Source of the DNA: Streptomyces sp. CB02366
GTDB lineage: Bacteria; Actinomycetota; Actinomycetes; Streptomycetales; Streptomycetaceae
Direction: 5' to 3'
Length of the DNA stretch: 64,000 nucleotides
NCBI RefSeq assembly: GCF_001905905.1
Contig: NZ_LIVT01000016.1
Span: 46,889-110,888 of the forward strand
The position numbers were made by a program, and so were the translations under genes. A model generated the notes under the pieces. That model did not search any database and was not told where the DNA came from. It saw only the letters and a program-made list of their open reading frames with translations. Below, piece after piece: positions 1-8,558 of this stretch (its first letter is position 1; each line of letters starts with the position of its first letter).

Positions 1-308
1 TTCTCGCCCTCCATCGCCTTGGCGAGGCGGACGGCCTCCTCGATGCGCATCGTGTACGCGTCCTTCTCGCCCGGCTTGCGCTGGAACGAGCAGTACGCGC
101 ACGAGGCGGTGCACACGTTGGTCATGTTGAGGTGGCGGTTGACGTTGAAGTGCACGACGTCGCCGTTCTTGCGCGTCCGCACCTCGTGCGCCAGGCCCCC
201 CAGCCACGCCAGGTCGTCGGAGGCGTAGAGGGCGATCCCGTCCTCGCGGGTCAGCCGCTCGCCGGCCCGGACCTTCTCCTCCAGCTCGCGCTTGAGTCCC
301 GCGTCCAC
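1..308 (-). CDS. mqnE: Aminofutalosine synthase MqnE (5' part, runs off the window)
   Basis: This is the N-terminal 102 residues of a radical-SAM enzyme; the rest lies beyond the left edge. MqnE joins a chorismate-derived enolpyruvyl benzoate to SAM to make aminofutalosine, an early step of the futalosine route to menaquinone. The cluster motif CTASCAYC, with the CxxxCxxC spacing of radical-SAM proteins, is visible at about residues 67-74 and follows the conserved stretch FNVNRHLNMTN. The GTG at 306-308 opens the protein as MDAGLKREL. The ubiX, ubiD-like and prenyltransferase genes that finish menaquinone lie within 5 kb. The homologous radical-SAM enzyme MqnC is the alternative, but the N-terminus fits MqnE better. 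Confidence 0.9.
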   Translation of the reverse strand, partial: MDAGLKRELEEKVRAGERLTREDGIALYASDDLAWLGGLAHEVRTRKNGDVVHFNVNRHLNMTNVCTASCAYCSFQRKPGEKDAYTMRIEEAVRLAKAMEGE

Positions 309-402
309 TAGGGCGCCTCCCTTTTCTCCGTGTTCCAGACTCCGCCCCACGGTACTCCCCCGCCCTCCGGCCGGACGGGGCCCCCCGCCAGGCGGTGCGG
401 GC

Positions 403-858
403 CTACGCCTCCTCGGGAAGCTCCCCGACCCGGTTCTCCCACTTGGTGGAGAGCACGATCGTGGTCCGGGTCCGCGAGACGCCCTTCGTACCGCTCAGCC
501 GCCGGATCGTCCGCTCCAGTCCGTCCACGTCGCCCACCCGGACCTTGAGCATGTACGAGTCGTCGCCCGCGATGAACCAGCAGTCCTCGATCTCCGCGAG
601 GTCCTTCAGCCGGTGGGCCACGTCCTCGTGGTCGGCGGCGTCGGAGAGCGAGATCCCGATCAGCGCGGTCACCCCGAGCCCCAGCGAGGCGGAGTCGACG
701 GTGGCGCGGTAGCCGGTGATGACACCGGCGGATTCCAGCCGGTTGATGCGGTCGGTGACGCTGGGCCCGGAGAGCCCCACCAGCCGTCCCAGCTCGGCGT
801 ACGAGGCCCTGCCGTTCTCCCTGAGGGCCTGGATGAGCTGCCTGTCCACCGCGTCCAT
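403..858 (-). CDS. Lrp/AsnC family transcriptional regulator
   Basis: A 151-residue feast/famine regulator. The N-terminal AsnC-type winged HTH starts MDAVDRQLIQALRENGRASY, and a C-terminal RAM/ligand-binding domain contains the GDxDY-like element AGDDSYMLKV. I chose the ATG at 858 rather than the in-frame ATG at 876, because GGAAGG sits 10 bases before 858 and nothing comparable precedes 876. Such proteins usually sense an amino acid and often autoregulate. The gene diverges from a small ORF at 992 across an AT-richer gap of about 130 bp that probably carries both promoters. The effector cannot be inferred. Confidence 0.9.
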   Translation of the reverse strand: MDAVDRQLIQALRENGRASYAELGRLVGLSGPSVTDRINRLESAGVITGYRATVDSASLGLGVTALIGISLSDAADHEDVAHRLKDLAEIEDCWFIAGDDSYMLKVRVGDVDGLERTIRRLSGTKGVSRTRTTIVLSTKWENRVGELPEEA

Positions 859-991
859 ATGACTGAAACCTTCCATTGTTCAGCAGTACCGCGAGTTTAC
901 GTGTAGAATCTAAGGCATGTAGGGGTGACGTCCTGCAAATCTTCTAGAACATCCAAGAAACGCTTTCGAATCTTCAGGAGTGAACTTCACC

Positions 992-1126
992 GTGTACACG
1001 ATCGAGATGGCCTACGCCCGGATGCGCGAGCTGCAGGACCTGGCCAACCGCTCGCGTGCCCACCAGCCCGCCGCCGCGCACCGCGTCGACAAGACCCGCA
1101 CCCCCCGCGCGCACAAGAAGCGCTGA
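992..1126 (+). CDS. Small arginine-rich conserved protein (44 aa)
   Basis: A short reading frame from GTG (992) to TGA (1124-1126). It begins VYTIEMAYARMRELQDL and ends in a basic tail rich in Arg, His and Lys (RTPRAHKKR). AGGAG at 976-980 is an acceptable ribosome-binding site, slightly far at 11 bases. A very similar small protein sits at this place in other Streptomyces as I recall. An amphipathic N-terminal helix with a basic C-terminus could bind nucleic acid or membrane, but no family is recognised. It lies between the Lrp gene (divergent) and ubiX (convergent). Confidence 0.65.
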   Translation: MYTIEMAYARMRELQDLANRSRAHQPAAAHRVDKTRTPRAHKKR

Positions 1127-1161
1127 CGCCGGCGCCACCGCACCCCGCCGGCCCCGGCGGC

Positions 1162-1845
1162 CTAGCGGGTCTCCGGGCGGGAGCCGCCACCGAGCTCTCC
1201 TTCCCAGCGGCGGTACAGGCGGTGCGGCACGCCCGCCGCGTCCAGCACCCGCCCCGCGACGAAGTCCACCAGGTCCTGGATGTGCGTCGCCCCCGCGTAG
1301 AACGCGGGAGAGGCGGGCAGCACGATCGCGCCCGCCTCGTCCAGGGCCACCATCTGCTTCAGCGTCTGGCCGCTCAGCGGGGTCTCGCGCACCGCGACGA
1401 CCAGCGGGCGGCGCTCCTTGAGCGTCACGCTCGCGGCCCGCTGGAGCAGATCCTTCGACAGACCGAGCGCCACCCCGGCCACACAGGCCGTCGAGGCCGG
1501 CACGATGAGCATCCCCCGCGCCGGGTACGACCCGGAGGACGGCCCGGCGGCCAGATCACCGGCCGGCCAGTGGCGTACGCGCTCCAGCTCCGCCTCCCCC
1601 ACCGCGAACGCGTCCGGCTTCCCGTCCGCGCCCCGCTCCAGCCAGACCCGCAGGTCCTCGCGCCAGTGCCCGTCCCGGAACGCGATGCCGGTCTCGTCCA
1701 GCAGGGTGAGGCGCGAGGCCCGGCTCACCACCAGGTCCACGCTCTCGCCGGCCGCCAGGAGCCCGCGCAGGACGGCGGCCGCGAACGGGGTACCCGAAGC
1801 GCCGGACACCCCGACAATCCAAGGCCGCCGCTGCTGATGAGTCAC
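1162..1845 (-). CDS. ubiX: UbiX-type flavin prenyltransferase
   Basis: A 227-residue flavoprotein that attaches a dimethylallyl unit to FMN, giving the prenylated-FMN cofactor needed by UbiD-type decarboxylases. The FMN-binding loop GVSGASGTPFA is near the N-terminus. The GTG start at 1845 is preceded by AGGA about 6 bases upstream; a longer upstream reading exists but is Pro/Arg-rich and untypical. With the UbiD-like decarboxylase (3533-4990) and the prenyltransferase (2616-3536) it forms the late part of the futalosine menaquinone pathway, where the equivalent protein has been called MqnM. A rhomboid gene separates it from its partners on the opposite strand. Confidence 0.92.
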   Translation of the reverse strand: MTHQQRRPWIVGVSGASGTPFAAAVLRGLLAAGESVDLVVSRASRLTLLDETGIAFRDGHWREDLRVWLERGADGKPDAFAVGEAELERVRHWPAGDLAAGPSSGSYPARGMLIVPASTACVAGVALGLSKDLLQRAASVTLKERRPLVVAVRETPLSGQTLKQMVALDEAGAIVLPASPAFYAGATHIQDLVDFVAGRVLDAAGVPHRLYRRWEGELGGGSRPETR

Positions 1846-1967
1846 TGAAGTCCTGGATTCCACACCCGCGAGCCTATCCGGCACGCCCCCGCGCCCGGCA
1901 CCCGGAACCGGGGGGCCGCCGCGGACGTTCCACCGGGTGACGGGCAACCCGGGGGCAGGGGCAGACC

Positions 1968-2594
1968 ATGGGCGACTACCGGACCACCGACCGCACCGGT
2001 GGGCACAGCGCCACCGGCGGCGCGCGGGCCCTGGCCGCGGGGCTCCTGATGGCCGGGTGGGTGGCCCTGCTCTGGGTCCTCGAAGGGATCGACACGGCCA
2101 CGGGCCACGCCCTGGACACCTACGGCATCAGCCCGCGCGAGACGGCGGAGCTGCGGGACGTGGCGCCCGCCGCGTTCCTGCACGGAAGCTGGGAGCACGT
2201 GGCCTCCAACAGCGTCCCGCTGCTGGTCCTCGGCTTCCTCGCCGCCCTCGCGGGGCTGCGCCGGTTCGCCGCCGTCGCCCTGACGGTCATCCTGGTCAGC
2301 GGCCTCGGCGTCTGGCTGACCGCCCCGCCGAACACAGTGACGCTCGGCGCCTCCGGCGTGGTCTTCGGCCTGCTGGGCTATCTCCTGGTGCGCGGTTTCG
2401 TGGACCGCCGCCCGTGGGACGTCCTCATCGGCATCGGCGTCGCCGTGGTCTACGGCTCGCTGCTGTGGGGCGTCCTGCCGACCGATTCCGGCGTCAGCTG
2501 GCAGGGCCACCTCTTCGGGCTCCTCGGCGGGGTCGCGGCGGCCTTCCTCTTCCGCCGCCCGCGCCGCGCCCCGGGCCCCCGGGTCACGGCCTGA
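1968..2594 (+). CDS. Rhomboid family intramembrane serine protease
   Basis: A 208-residue polytopic membrane protein with about six hydrophobic segments. It carries the rhomboid signatures: HxxxxHxxxN in HGSWEHVASN (His72, His77, Asn81), the catalytic serine in GASG (Ser129), and the catalytic histidine in WQGHLFG (His181). These residues form the Ser-His dyad that cleaves transmembrane segments of substrates inside the membrane. The N-terminus is short and cytosolic, without an extra domain. ATG 1968 follows a G-rich stretch. It sits alone between ubiX (divergent) and mqnP (convergent). Its substrate is unknown. Confidence 0.9.
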   Translation: MGDYRTTDRTGGHSATGGARALAAGLLMAGWVALLWVLEGIDTATGHALDTYGISPRETAELRDVAPAAFLHGSWEHVASNSVPLLVLGFLAALAGLRRFAAVALTVILVSGLGVWLTAPPNTVTLGASGVVFGLLGYLLVRGFVDRRPWDVLIGIGVAVVYGSLLWGVLPTDSGVSWQGHLFGLLGGVAAAFLFRRPRRAPGPRVTA

Positions 2595-2615
2595 GGGGCC
2601 GCCGCCCACGAGGCG

Positions 2616-3536
2616 TCAGGGGGTCAGCCCCCGCACCAGCAGGTCCAGCAGCGCGCAGGCGAACAGCGCGATGCCGATGAAGCCGTTCACCGAGAAGAAC
2701 GCCCGGTTCAGCCGGGACAGGTCGTGCGGACGCACCACCCGGTGCTCGTACACGAACGCCACCGCGACGATCGCCATGCCGATCCAGTAGAAGACCTCGG
2801 CGTCCGTGGCCAGCCCGAACCACACCAGCAGCCCGGTCGTGACCACGTGGCACACCCGCGCGCCCCACAGCGCCGCCGGAATCCCGAACCGCGCCGGGAA
2901 CGACAGCACCCCGTGCGCCCGGTCGGCCTGGACGTCCTGGCAGGCGAAGATCAGGTCGAAGCCGCCGATCCAGATCCCCACCGCGAGCCCGAGGATCACC
3001 GCGTCCCACGACCAGCTCCCGGTCACCGCCAGCCAGGCGCCGACCGGTCCGATGGCCTGCGCGAGCCCCAGGATGGCGTGCGGGAAGTTGGTGAACCGCT
3101 TGCCGTACGGGTAGACCACCATCGGCACCACGGCCACCGGCGCGAGCGCCAGGCACAGCGGGTTGAGCAGCGCCGCCGCCCCCAGGAACACCACCAGCGC
3201 GACGAGCGCCCCGGTCCACGCCGACTTCACCGACACCGCGCCGGTCACCAGCTCGCGGCCCGCGGTGCGCGGGTTCCGGGCGTCGATCTCCCGGTCGATG
3301 ATCCGGTTGGCGGCCATCGCGAAGGTCCGCAGCCCCACCATCGCCAGCGTGACGAGCAGCAGGACGCCCCAGTGGATCGTGCCGTCCATCCGGAACATCG
3401 CGGTCAGCGCGGCGATGTACGCGAAGGGCAGCGCGAAGACCGAGTGCTCGATCATCACGAGCCGCAGGAACGCCTTCACCTTGCCGTCCGATGGGGCGGG
3501 TCCGGGGACGGACGCCGCCTCTGCCGTACTGCTCAC
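2616..3536 (-). CDS. mqnP: UbiA-family prenyltransferase of menaquinone synthesis (MqnP)
   Basis: A 306-residue membrane prenyltransferase that transfers the polyprenyl chain to the naphthoate-type ring acid. The first aspartate motif is in ANRIIDREIDARN and the second is DVQADRAHG, both expected to bind Mg-diphosphate. Seven to nine hydrophobic helices separate them. The GTG start at 3536 overlaps the stop of the upstream decarboxylase gene by four bases (GTGA), so the two are translationally coupled. A longer upstream frame exists, but it only reads the decarboxylase gene out of frame. MenA/UbiA itself is the alternative; the futalosine context favours MqnP. Confidence 0.92.
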   Translation of the reverse strand: MSSTAEAASVPGPAPSDGKVKAFLRLVMIEHSVFALPFAYIAALTAMFRMDGTIHWGVLLLVTLAMVGLRTFAMAANRIIDREIDARNPRTAGRELVTGAVSVKSAWTGALVALVVFLGAAALLNPLCLALAPVAVVPMVVYPYGKRFTNFPHAILGLAQAIGPVGAWLAVTGSWSWDAVILGLAVGIWIGGFDLIFACQDVQADRAHGVLSFPARFGIPAALWGARVCHVVTTGLLVWFGLATDAEVFYWIGMAIVAVAFVYEHRVVRPHDLSRLNRAFFSVNGFIGIALFACALLDLLVRGLTP

Positions 3537-4990
3537 AGGCCGTATTCCTTCCAGCGGCGGTCGACCTTCGCCGCCGTCTCCGGGTCGGAGACGACCATCT
3601 CCGGCCAGCCGCCGTCCCGGGTGTACCCCTCGGTGGGCAGCTTCCTCGTCGCGTCGATGCCCGCCTTGCCGCCCCAGAACTGCTGGTACGAGGCGTGGTC
3701 CAGGTGGTCGACCGGGCCCTCGGTGACGGTCAGGTCCCGGGCGTAGTCGGTGTTGCCGAGCGCCCGCCAGGCCACCTCGTGCAGATCGTGGACGTCGCAG
3801 TCGGAGTCGACCACCACGATCAGCTTGGTCAGCGACATCATGTGGGCGCCCCAGATGGCGCTCATCACCTTCTGGGCGTGCTTCGGGTACTTCTTGTCGA
3901 TCGAGACGATCGCACAGTTGTGGAAGCCGCCCGCCTCGGGGAGGTGGTAGTCCACGATGTCCGGCACGATGATCTTCAGCAGCGGCAGGAAGAACCGCTC
4001 CGTGGCCCGGCCCAGCGGCCCGTCCTCGGTCGGCGGCCGGCCCACCACGATGGACTGGAGCAGCGGCCGCCTGCGCATGGTGACGCAGTCGATGGTCAGT
4101 GCGGGGAACGGTTCCTGCGGGGTGTAGAAGCCGGTGTGGTCCCCGAACGGGCCCTCGGGCAGCATCTCGCCCGGCTCCAGCCACCCCTCGATGACGACCT
4201 CCGCCTGCGCGGGGACCTGGAGCGGCACGGTCTTGCAGTCGACCATCTCGATCCGCTTGCCCTGGACGAACCCGGCGAAGAGGTACTCGTCGATGTCCCC
4301 GGGCAGCGGGGCGGTGGAGGCGTACGTCACGGCGGGCGGGCAGCCGAAGGCGATGGCGACGGGCAGCCGCTCACCGCGCCGGGCGGCGACCTGGTAGTGG
4401 TTGGCGCTGTCCTTGTGGATCTGCCAGTGCATCCCGATGGTGCGCTTGTCGTGGCGCTGGAGCCGGTAGAGGCCCAGGTTCCGGACGCCGGTCTCGGGGT
4501 GCTTGGTGTGGGTGAGGCCGAGGTTGAAGAACGAGCCGCCGTCCTCGGGCCAGGTGAACAGCGCGGGCAGCCGGTCCAGGTCGACGTCGTCGCCCGTCAG
4601 CACCACTTCCTGCACGGGCGCGTCGCCGGGCTTCACCTTCTTCGGCGGCACGTGCACCATCGAGCCGAGCTTCCCGAACGCCTCCCGCACGCCGACGAAG
4701 CCCTGCGGCAGCTCCGGCTTGAGGAGCCCGCCGATCTTGTCGCTGATGTCGCTGTACGCCTTCAGCCCGAGCGCCTTGAGGAGGCGCCGGTCGGTGCCGA
4801 AGACGTTCATGGCCAGGGGCATCGAGGAGCCCTTGACGTTCTCGAACAGCAGGGCCGGGCCGCCCGCCTTGTTGACCCGGTCGACGATCTCGCCGACCTC
4901 CAGGTGGGGGTCGACCTCGACCTTGACGCGCTTGAGGTCGCCATCGCGCTCAAGGGCCCGGAGCAGGGAGCGGAGATCGTCGTAAGCCAT
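3533..4990 (-). CDS. mqnL: UbiD-family menaquinone biosynthesis decarboxylase
   Basis: A 485-residue decarboxylase that uses prenylated FMN (made by UbiX) to remove the ring carboxylate during menaquinone synthesis. Length and sequence are full UbiD type, with MAYDDLRSLLRALERDGDL at the start and the conserved glutamate-rich region around WLEPGEMLPEGPFGDHTG. It heads a two-gene operon and its stop overlaps the mqnP start. Upstream lies about 140 bp of GC-rich sequence shared with the divergent PLDc_N gene. The actinobacterial futalosine pathway uses this protein in place of MenD-type chemistry. Confidence 0.92.
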   Translation of the reverse strand: MAYDDLRSLLRALERDGDLKRVKVEVDPHLEVGEIVDRVNKAGGPALLFENVKGSSMPLAMNVFGTDRRLLKALGLKAYSDISDKIGGLLKPELPQGFVGVREAFGKLGSMVHVPPKKVKPGDAPVQEVVLTGDDVDLDRLPALFTWPEDGGSFFNLGLTHTKHPETGVRNLGLYRLQRHDKRTIGMHWQIHKDSANHYQVAARRGERLPVAIAFGCPPAVTYASTAPLPGDIDEYLFAGFVQGKRIEMVDCKTVPLQVPAQAEVVIEGWLEPGEMLPEGPFGDHTGFYTPQEPFPALTIDCVTMRRRPLLQSIVVGRPPTEDGPLGRATERFFLPLLKIIVPDIVDYHLPEAGGFHNCAIVSIDKKYPKHAQKVMSAIWGAHMMSLTKLIVVVDSDCDVHDLHEVAWRALGNTDYARDLTVTEGPVDHLDHASYQQFWGGKAGIDATRKLPTEGYTRDGGWPEMVVSDPETAAKVDRRWKEYGL

Positions 4991-5130
4991 GCGGTCCAGT
5001 TTGTCATCCCCGCCCCCGCGGCCGGGCCGGGGCTCCCCCGGCGGCCCCGGGGCCCTTCATGTCGAGCCGGTACCCTGGCGGCGATACGGGGCAATCATCC
5101 CGCCCGCCGCCACCTCCTGGGGGACGCACC

Positions 5131-5496
5131 ATGAGAGCCCTGATGTTTCTCGTGCCGCTGGCTCTGACGATCTACGCGTTCATCGACTGCCTGAACACCT
5201 CCGAGGAGGACACCAAGCATCTGCCGAAGATCGCCTGGGTCTTCATCATCCTGCTGTTCTGGGTCGTCGGCCCGGTCGTGTGGCTGATCGCCGGCAAGGC
5301 CCGCCGCACGACGGCGGGGACCGGCGGACCCGGCTCCCGGCAGTGGAACAGGCGGCAGCAGTGGGTGGCCCCGGACGACAACCCGGACTTCCTGAAGTCG
5401 CTCAAGGACGACCGGCGGCCCGAGGCGGACGCCGACGAGGAGCGGGGCCGCCGCGACGGCACCAACCCCGACGACAAGGCCCCGCCCGCCCCCTGA
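5131..5496 (+). CDS. PLDc_N-domain small membrane protein
   Basis: A 121-residue protein with two transmembrane helices (about residues 3-18 and 33-53), followed by a hydrophilic tail of about 65 residues rich in Asp, Arg and Pro. The two-helix unit with an acidic linker matches the PLDc_N (phospholipase D N-terminal) family, seen here without any nuclease domain. Start ATG 5131 has GGGGGA about 7 bases upstream. The tail motif NPDFLKSL is common in stand-alone actinobacterial members. The function is unknown, presumably membrane-associated. A strong terminator follows. Confidence 0.8.
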   Translation: MRALMFLVPLALTIYAFIDCLNTSEEDTKHLPKIAWVFIILLFWVVGPVVWLIAGKARRTTAGTGGPGSRQWNRRQQWVAPDDNPDFLKSLKDDRRPEADADEERGRRDGTNPDDKAPPAP

Positions 5497-5513
5497 CGGC
5501 CCCGCACCCGACG

Positions 5514-5569
5514 CGCCTACGCCACGGCTCCCCGGACGGGATCTCGTCCGGGGAGCCGTTGCGTAGGCG
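5514..5569. terminator. Bidirectional terminator hairpin
   Basis: A long, nearly perfect inverted repeat: the arms at 5514-5540 and about 5545-5569 pair over roughly 25 bases around a loop of a few bases. It lies between the convergent PLDc_N and ccsB genes and can end transcripts from both sides. Confidence 0.85.
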
Positions 5570-5591
5570 TCGAAGGGTTCGGCGCGGTGTC

Positions 5592-6680
5592 TCAGACCCC
5601 CGCGTAGGAGTGCAGGCCGGAGACGAAGATGTTCACGCCGTAGTAGTTGAACAGCCAGCAGGCGAAGGCGACGAGCGCCAGGTAGGCGGCCTTGCGGCCC
5701 TTCCAGCCGGCGGTGGCGCGGGCGTGCAGGTAGGCGGCGTAGGCGACCCAGGTGATGAAGGACCAGACCTCCTTGGGGTCCCAGCCCCAGTAGCGGCCCC
5801 AGGCGTCGCCCGCCCAGATCGCGCCCGCGATGATCGTGAACGTCCACAGCGGGAAGACGGCGGCGTTGATCCGGTAGGAGAACTTGTCCAGCGAGGCGGC
5901 CGAGGGCAGCCGCTCCATCACCGAGGAGGCGAACTTCCCGGGCGTGCCGCCGGAGGCGATCTTGTTCTCGTAGCTGTCGCGGAACAGGTAGAGGATCGTG
6001 CCGACCGCGCCGAGGTAGAAGACCGCGCCGCACAGGATCGCGGTCGAGACGTGGATCCACAGCCAGTACGAGTGCAGGGCGGGCACCAGCTGGTCGCTGT
6101 CGGTGTAGAGCGTGGTGACCGCGATGCCGAGGTCCAGCAGGACCGTGGTGACCAGCGGCAGGCCGATCCAGCGGACGTTCTTCTTCAGCGCGAGCAGCAC
6201 CAGGTAGGAGCCGACCGCCACCGTGGAGAAGGTGATGGAGAACTCGTACATGTTGGCCCAGGGGGCCCGCTCCACGGACAGCGCCCGGGTGGCGACGCCG
6301 CTCGCCTCGACCAGGAAGGCGACCACGGTCAGCGAGACCGCGATCCGGCCCCACAGGTCGCCCTTGAAGGTGCCGCCGGCCGCTCCCGGCCCGTCCGGCA
6401 CGTCCCGCGTCCCGGTGGCGGCGCGGGTGACGACCTTCGGGCGCTCCAGCACGGCGGTGCCGCCGGCCTGCGCCTTCCCGGCGGCGGCGGAAGCCCCGGC
6501 CCCGGCGCTCGCCGCGGGGGCGGACAGCGCGGCGGCCGTGCGGCCGACCTTGCTGCGGCTGCCGAAGACCCACTCCGCGATGTGCGCGAAGAAGGCCAGG
6601 GTGTAGACGGCCATCGACGAATAGATCAGCACGTTGCTGGCGTTCGCCAGGTTCTCGTTCGTTGCGGCGGCGAGATTCAC
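5592..6680 (-). CDS. ccsB: Cytochrome c biogenesis protein CcsB/ResC
   Basis: A 362-residue polytopic membrane protein, the heme-handling half of the system II cytochrome c synthase. The tryptophan-rich heme loop WGWDPKEVW is at about residues 298-306, and the partner histidine lies in the C-terminal GLHSYAG. About eight transmembrane helices are visible, with an Ala/Gly-rich low-complexity cytoplasmic insert near residues 45-75. Its ATG overlaps the resB stop by four bases (ATGA), so the ResB-ResC complex is made in coupled fashion. It is last in the ccsB-resB-ccdA-resA operon. Confidence 0.95.
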   Translation of the reverse strand: MNLAAATNENLANASNVLIYSSMAVYTLAFFAHIAEWVFGSRSKVGRTAAALSAPAASAGAGASAAAGKAQAGGTAVLERPKVVTRAATGTRDVPDGPGAAGGTFKGDLWGRIAVSLTVVAFLVEASGVATRALSVERAPWANMYEFSITFSTVAVGSYLVLLALKKNVRWIGLPLVTTVLLDLGIAVTTLYTDSDQLVPALHSYWLWIHVSTAILCGAVFYLGAVGTILYLFRDSYENKIASGGTPGKFASSVMERLPSAASLDKFSYRINAAVFPLWTFTIIAGAIWAGDAWGRYWGWDPKEVWSFITWVAYAAYLHARATAGWKGRKAAYLALVAFACWLFNYYGVNIFVSGLHSYAGV

Positions 6681-8554
6681 TTCTCAGCCCCTTCGGCAGG
6701 TGCTTCGGCAGGGTGGACGGGCCGGCTCCCGGCCTCGTGCGTGACTTCGGTGGTGTCGGGCGTGGCGGGCGTAGCGGGCGTATCCGGTTCCTGGGCCGCG
6801 TCCCGGCCGGCGGGGGCCTCGGGCGCGTCCGGTTCCTCCGGGGCGGGGGCGACGGGCGCGGTGGCGACGAGGGCGGCCGACAGCTCGCCCAGCTCCTCGG
6901 GGAGCCGCGCGGACTCGCTGCGGCCCAGGCCCGCCATCTCCACGACCGTGACGCCGTCCGCGCCCCGGACCGCCCGCACCCACACCCGGCGGCGCTGGAT
7001 GAACAGCGAACCGGCGAGTCCGGCGATGGCGGCGACGGCCCCGCCCAGCGCCCACCCGTTGCCCGGCTGCTGCGAGATCTGGAAGCTGGCCCACTCCTCG
7101 GTGCCCTCGTAGGTGATGGAGCCGCCGTCGGGCAGGTCCAGCTTCTCGCCGGGCATCAGCATCTTCTTGAGGAGTTCGCCCTTCTCGTCCTTGAACTCCT
7201 TCATCTTGGACGTGTCGAGCTGGTAGACGTTCTGCGCGAGCCCGGAGTCCACGCCGAGGGAGCCGTGGTAGGCGCTGAGCGCCAGCACGGGGAAGTCCAG
7301 GGCGGGGAACTGCGAGAACATCTGGCCCTTGCCGTGACCGGCGAAGGTCGGCACGAAGAACGCCTTGAAGCCCAGCTGGGTCTTCTCGCCCTTCTCGTCC
7401 TTGTAGCCGTCCATCACCTTGATGGCGCCGGACGAGGTGATGTTGTTGTCGATCGGCAGCAGCGGGACGGCGGACCGCGAGACGACCTTGCCCGAGCCGT
7501 CCCGGACGGTGACGACGGGGGCGTAGCCGTGGGCGATCAGGTAGATCTTGGTGCCGTCGACGACGAGCGGTTCGTTGACCTTGATGACGCCCTTGCGCTC
7601 GGCGCCGTCGGCTCCCCGCGCGTACGTCACCCGGGCCTCGAAGGTGCGCGGGGTGCCGCGCTGCGGGCCGCTCTTCTCGTACGTGCCGACGAAGTCGTCC
7701 AGGACGAAGCTGAACGGGGCCAGCGAGTCGGAGTCGTAGAGCGAGCCGTACTTGATGTTGTCGTACTGGGTGAGCGTGTTGGAGAAGCCGTCGCCCTCGA
7801 CGACCAGCTTGCCGCCCTCGGACTTGAAGAGCTGCCCGCAGGCGAAGGCCACCAGCATCACGATCAGGGCGATGTGGAAGACCAGGTTCCCGGCCTCCCG
7901 GAGGTAGCCCTTCTCGGCCGCGACCGCGTCGCCCGCCTCGTGCGCCCGGAAGCGCCGCCCGCGCAGGACCGTGAGGGCTGCCGCGCGGACCTCCTCGGGC
8001 TCGGCTTCGGTGCGCCAGGTGGTGTACGCGGGCAGCCGGGTCAGCCGCTTCGGCGCGCCCGGCGGGCGGCTGCGGAGCTGGCCGACGAACTGGCCGGTGC
8101 GCGGCACGATGCAGCCGATGAGCGAGACGAACAGCAGGATGTAGATCGCGGAGAACCACACCGAGCTGTAGACGTCGAAGAGCTGGAGCTTCTCGTAGAT
8201 CGGGGCGAGGGTGGCGTGCTGGTCCTTGAAGTCCTGGACCTTCACGTCGTCGACGCTGTTCTGCGGGATGAGCGACCCCGGGATCGCGCCGAGGGAGAGC
8301 AGGAAGAGCAGGATCAGCGCCACCCGCATGGAGGTGAGCTGGCGCCAGAACCAGCGGACCCAGCCGATCACGCCCATCGCGGGCACGCCCGCGCCGGTCT
8401 CGGGGCGCTCCTCGCGGGGCGCGGTGGAGAGCCGTTCGCCGGCCGCGCCGTGGCCGGAGTCGTCCGGGCGGCCGGGCGGCCCGCCCGGACCGGCGGCGGC
8501 GCGCGCGTCCTCGTCCCCGTGCTGCCGCGTCCCCGTGCTGTTGGCCTTGCTCAT
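6677..8554 (-). CDS. resB: Cytochrome c biogenesis protein ResB/Ccs1
   Basis: A 625-residue membrane protein and partner of CcsB in carrying heme across the membrane and attaching it to apocytochromes. The pattern is typical: three N-terminal transmembrane helices, a large extracytoplasmic domain (about residues 230-490), then a fourth helix near 510-530. It has an acidic, Pro/Ala-rich cytoplasmic C-tail (about 560-625) and an extra N-terminal hydrophilic extension of about 60 residues rich in Gly/Ala/Pro. It follows ccdA by four bases and overlaps ccsB. Confidence 0.95.
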   Translation of the reverse strand: MSKANSTGTRQHGDEDARAAAGPGGPPGRPDDSGHGAAGERLSTAPREERPETGAGVPAMGVIGWVRWFWRQLTSMRVALILLFLLSLGAIPGSLIPQNSVDDVKVQDFKDQHATLAPIYEKLQLFDVYSSVWFSAIYILLFVSLIGCIVPRTGQFVGQLRSRPPGAPKRLTRLPAYTTWRTEAEPEEVRAAALTVLRGRRFRAHEAGDAVAAEKGYLREAGNLVFHIALIVMLVAFACGQLFKSEGGKLVVEGDGFSNTLTQYDNIKYGSLYDSDSLAPFSFVLDDFVGTYEKSGPQRGTPRTFEARVTYARGADGAERKGVIKVNEPLVVDGTKIYLIAHGYAPVVTVRDGSGKVVSRSAVPLLPIDNNITSSGAIKVMDGYKDEKGEKTQLGFKAFFVPTFAGHGKGQMFSQFPALDFPVLALSAYHGSLGVDSGLAQNVYQLDTSKMKEFKDEKGELLKKMLMPGEKLDLPDGGSITYEGTEEWASFQISQQPGNGWALGGAVAAIAGLAGSLFIQRRRVWVRAVRGADGVTVVEMAGLGRSESARLPEELGELSAALVATAPVAPAPEEPDAPEAPAGRDAAQEPDTPATPATPDTTEVTHEAGSRPVHPAEAPAEGAEK

Positions 8555-8558
8555 GAAC

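Noticed and set aside
904..909. TAGAAT as a -10 box for the small gene at 992
   Set aside because: No acceptable -35 element at 16-19 bp; the nearest candidate is 22 bp away.
5059..5130. Longer N-terminus for the PLDc_N protein from an ATG at 5059
   Set aside because: The extra residues are Arg/Pro/Gly-rich and the ATG at 5131 has a clear ribosome-binding site right before the first membrane helix.
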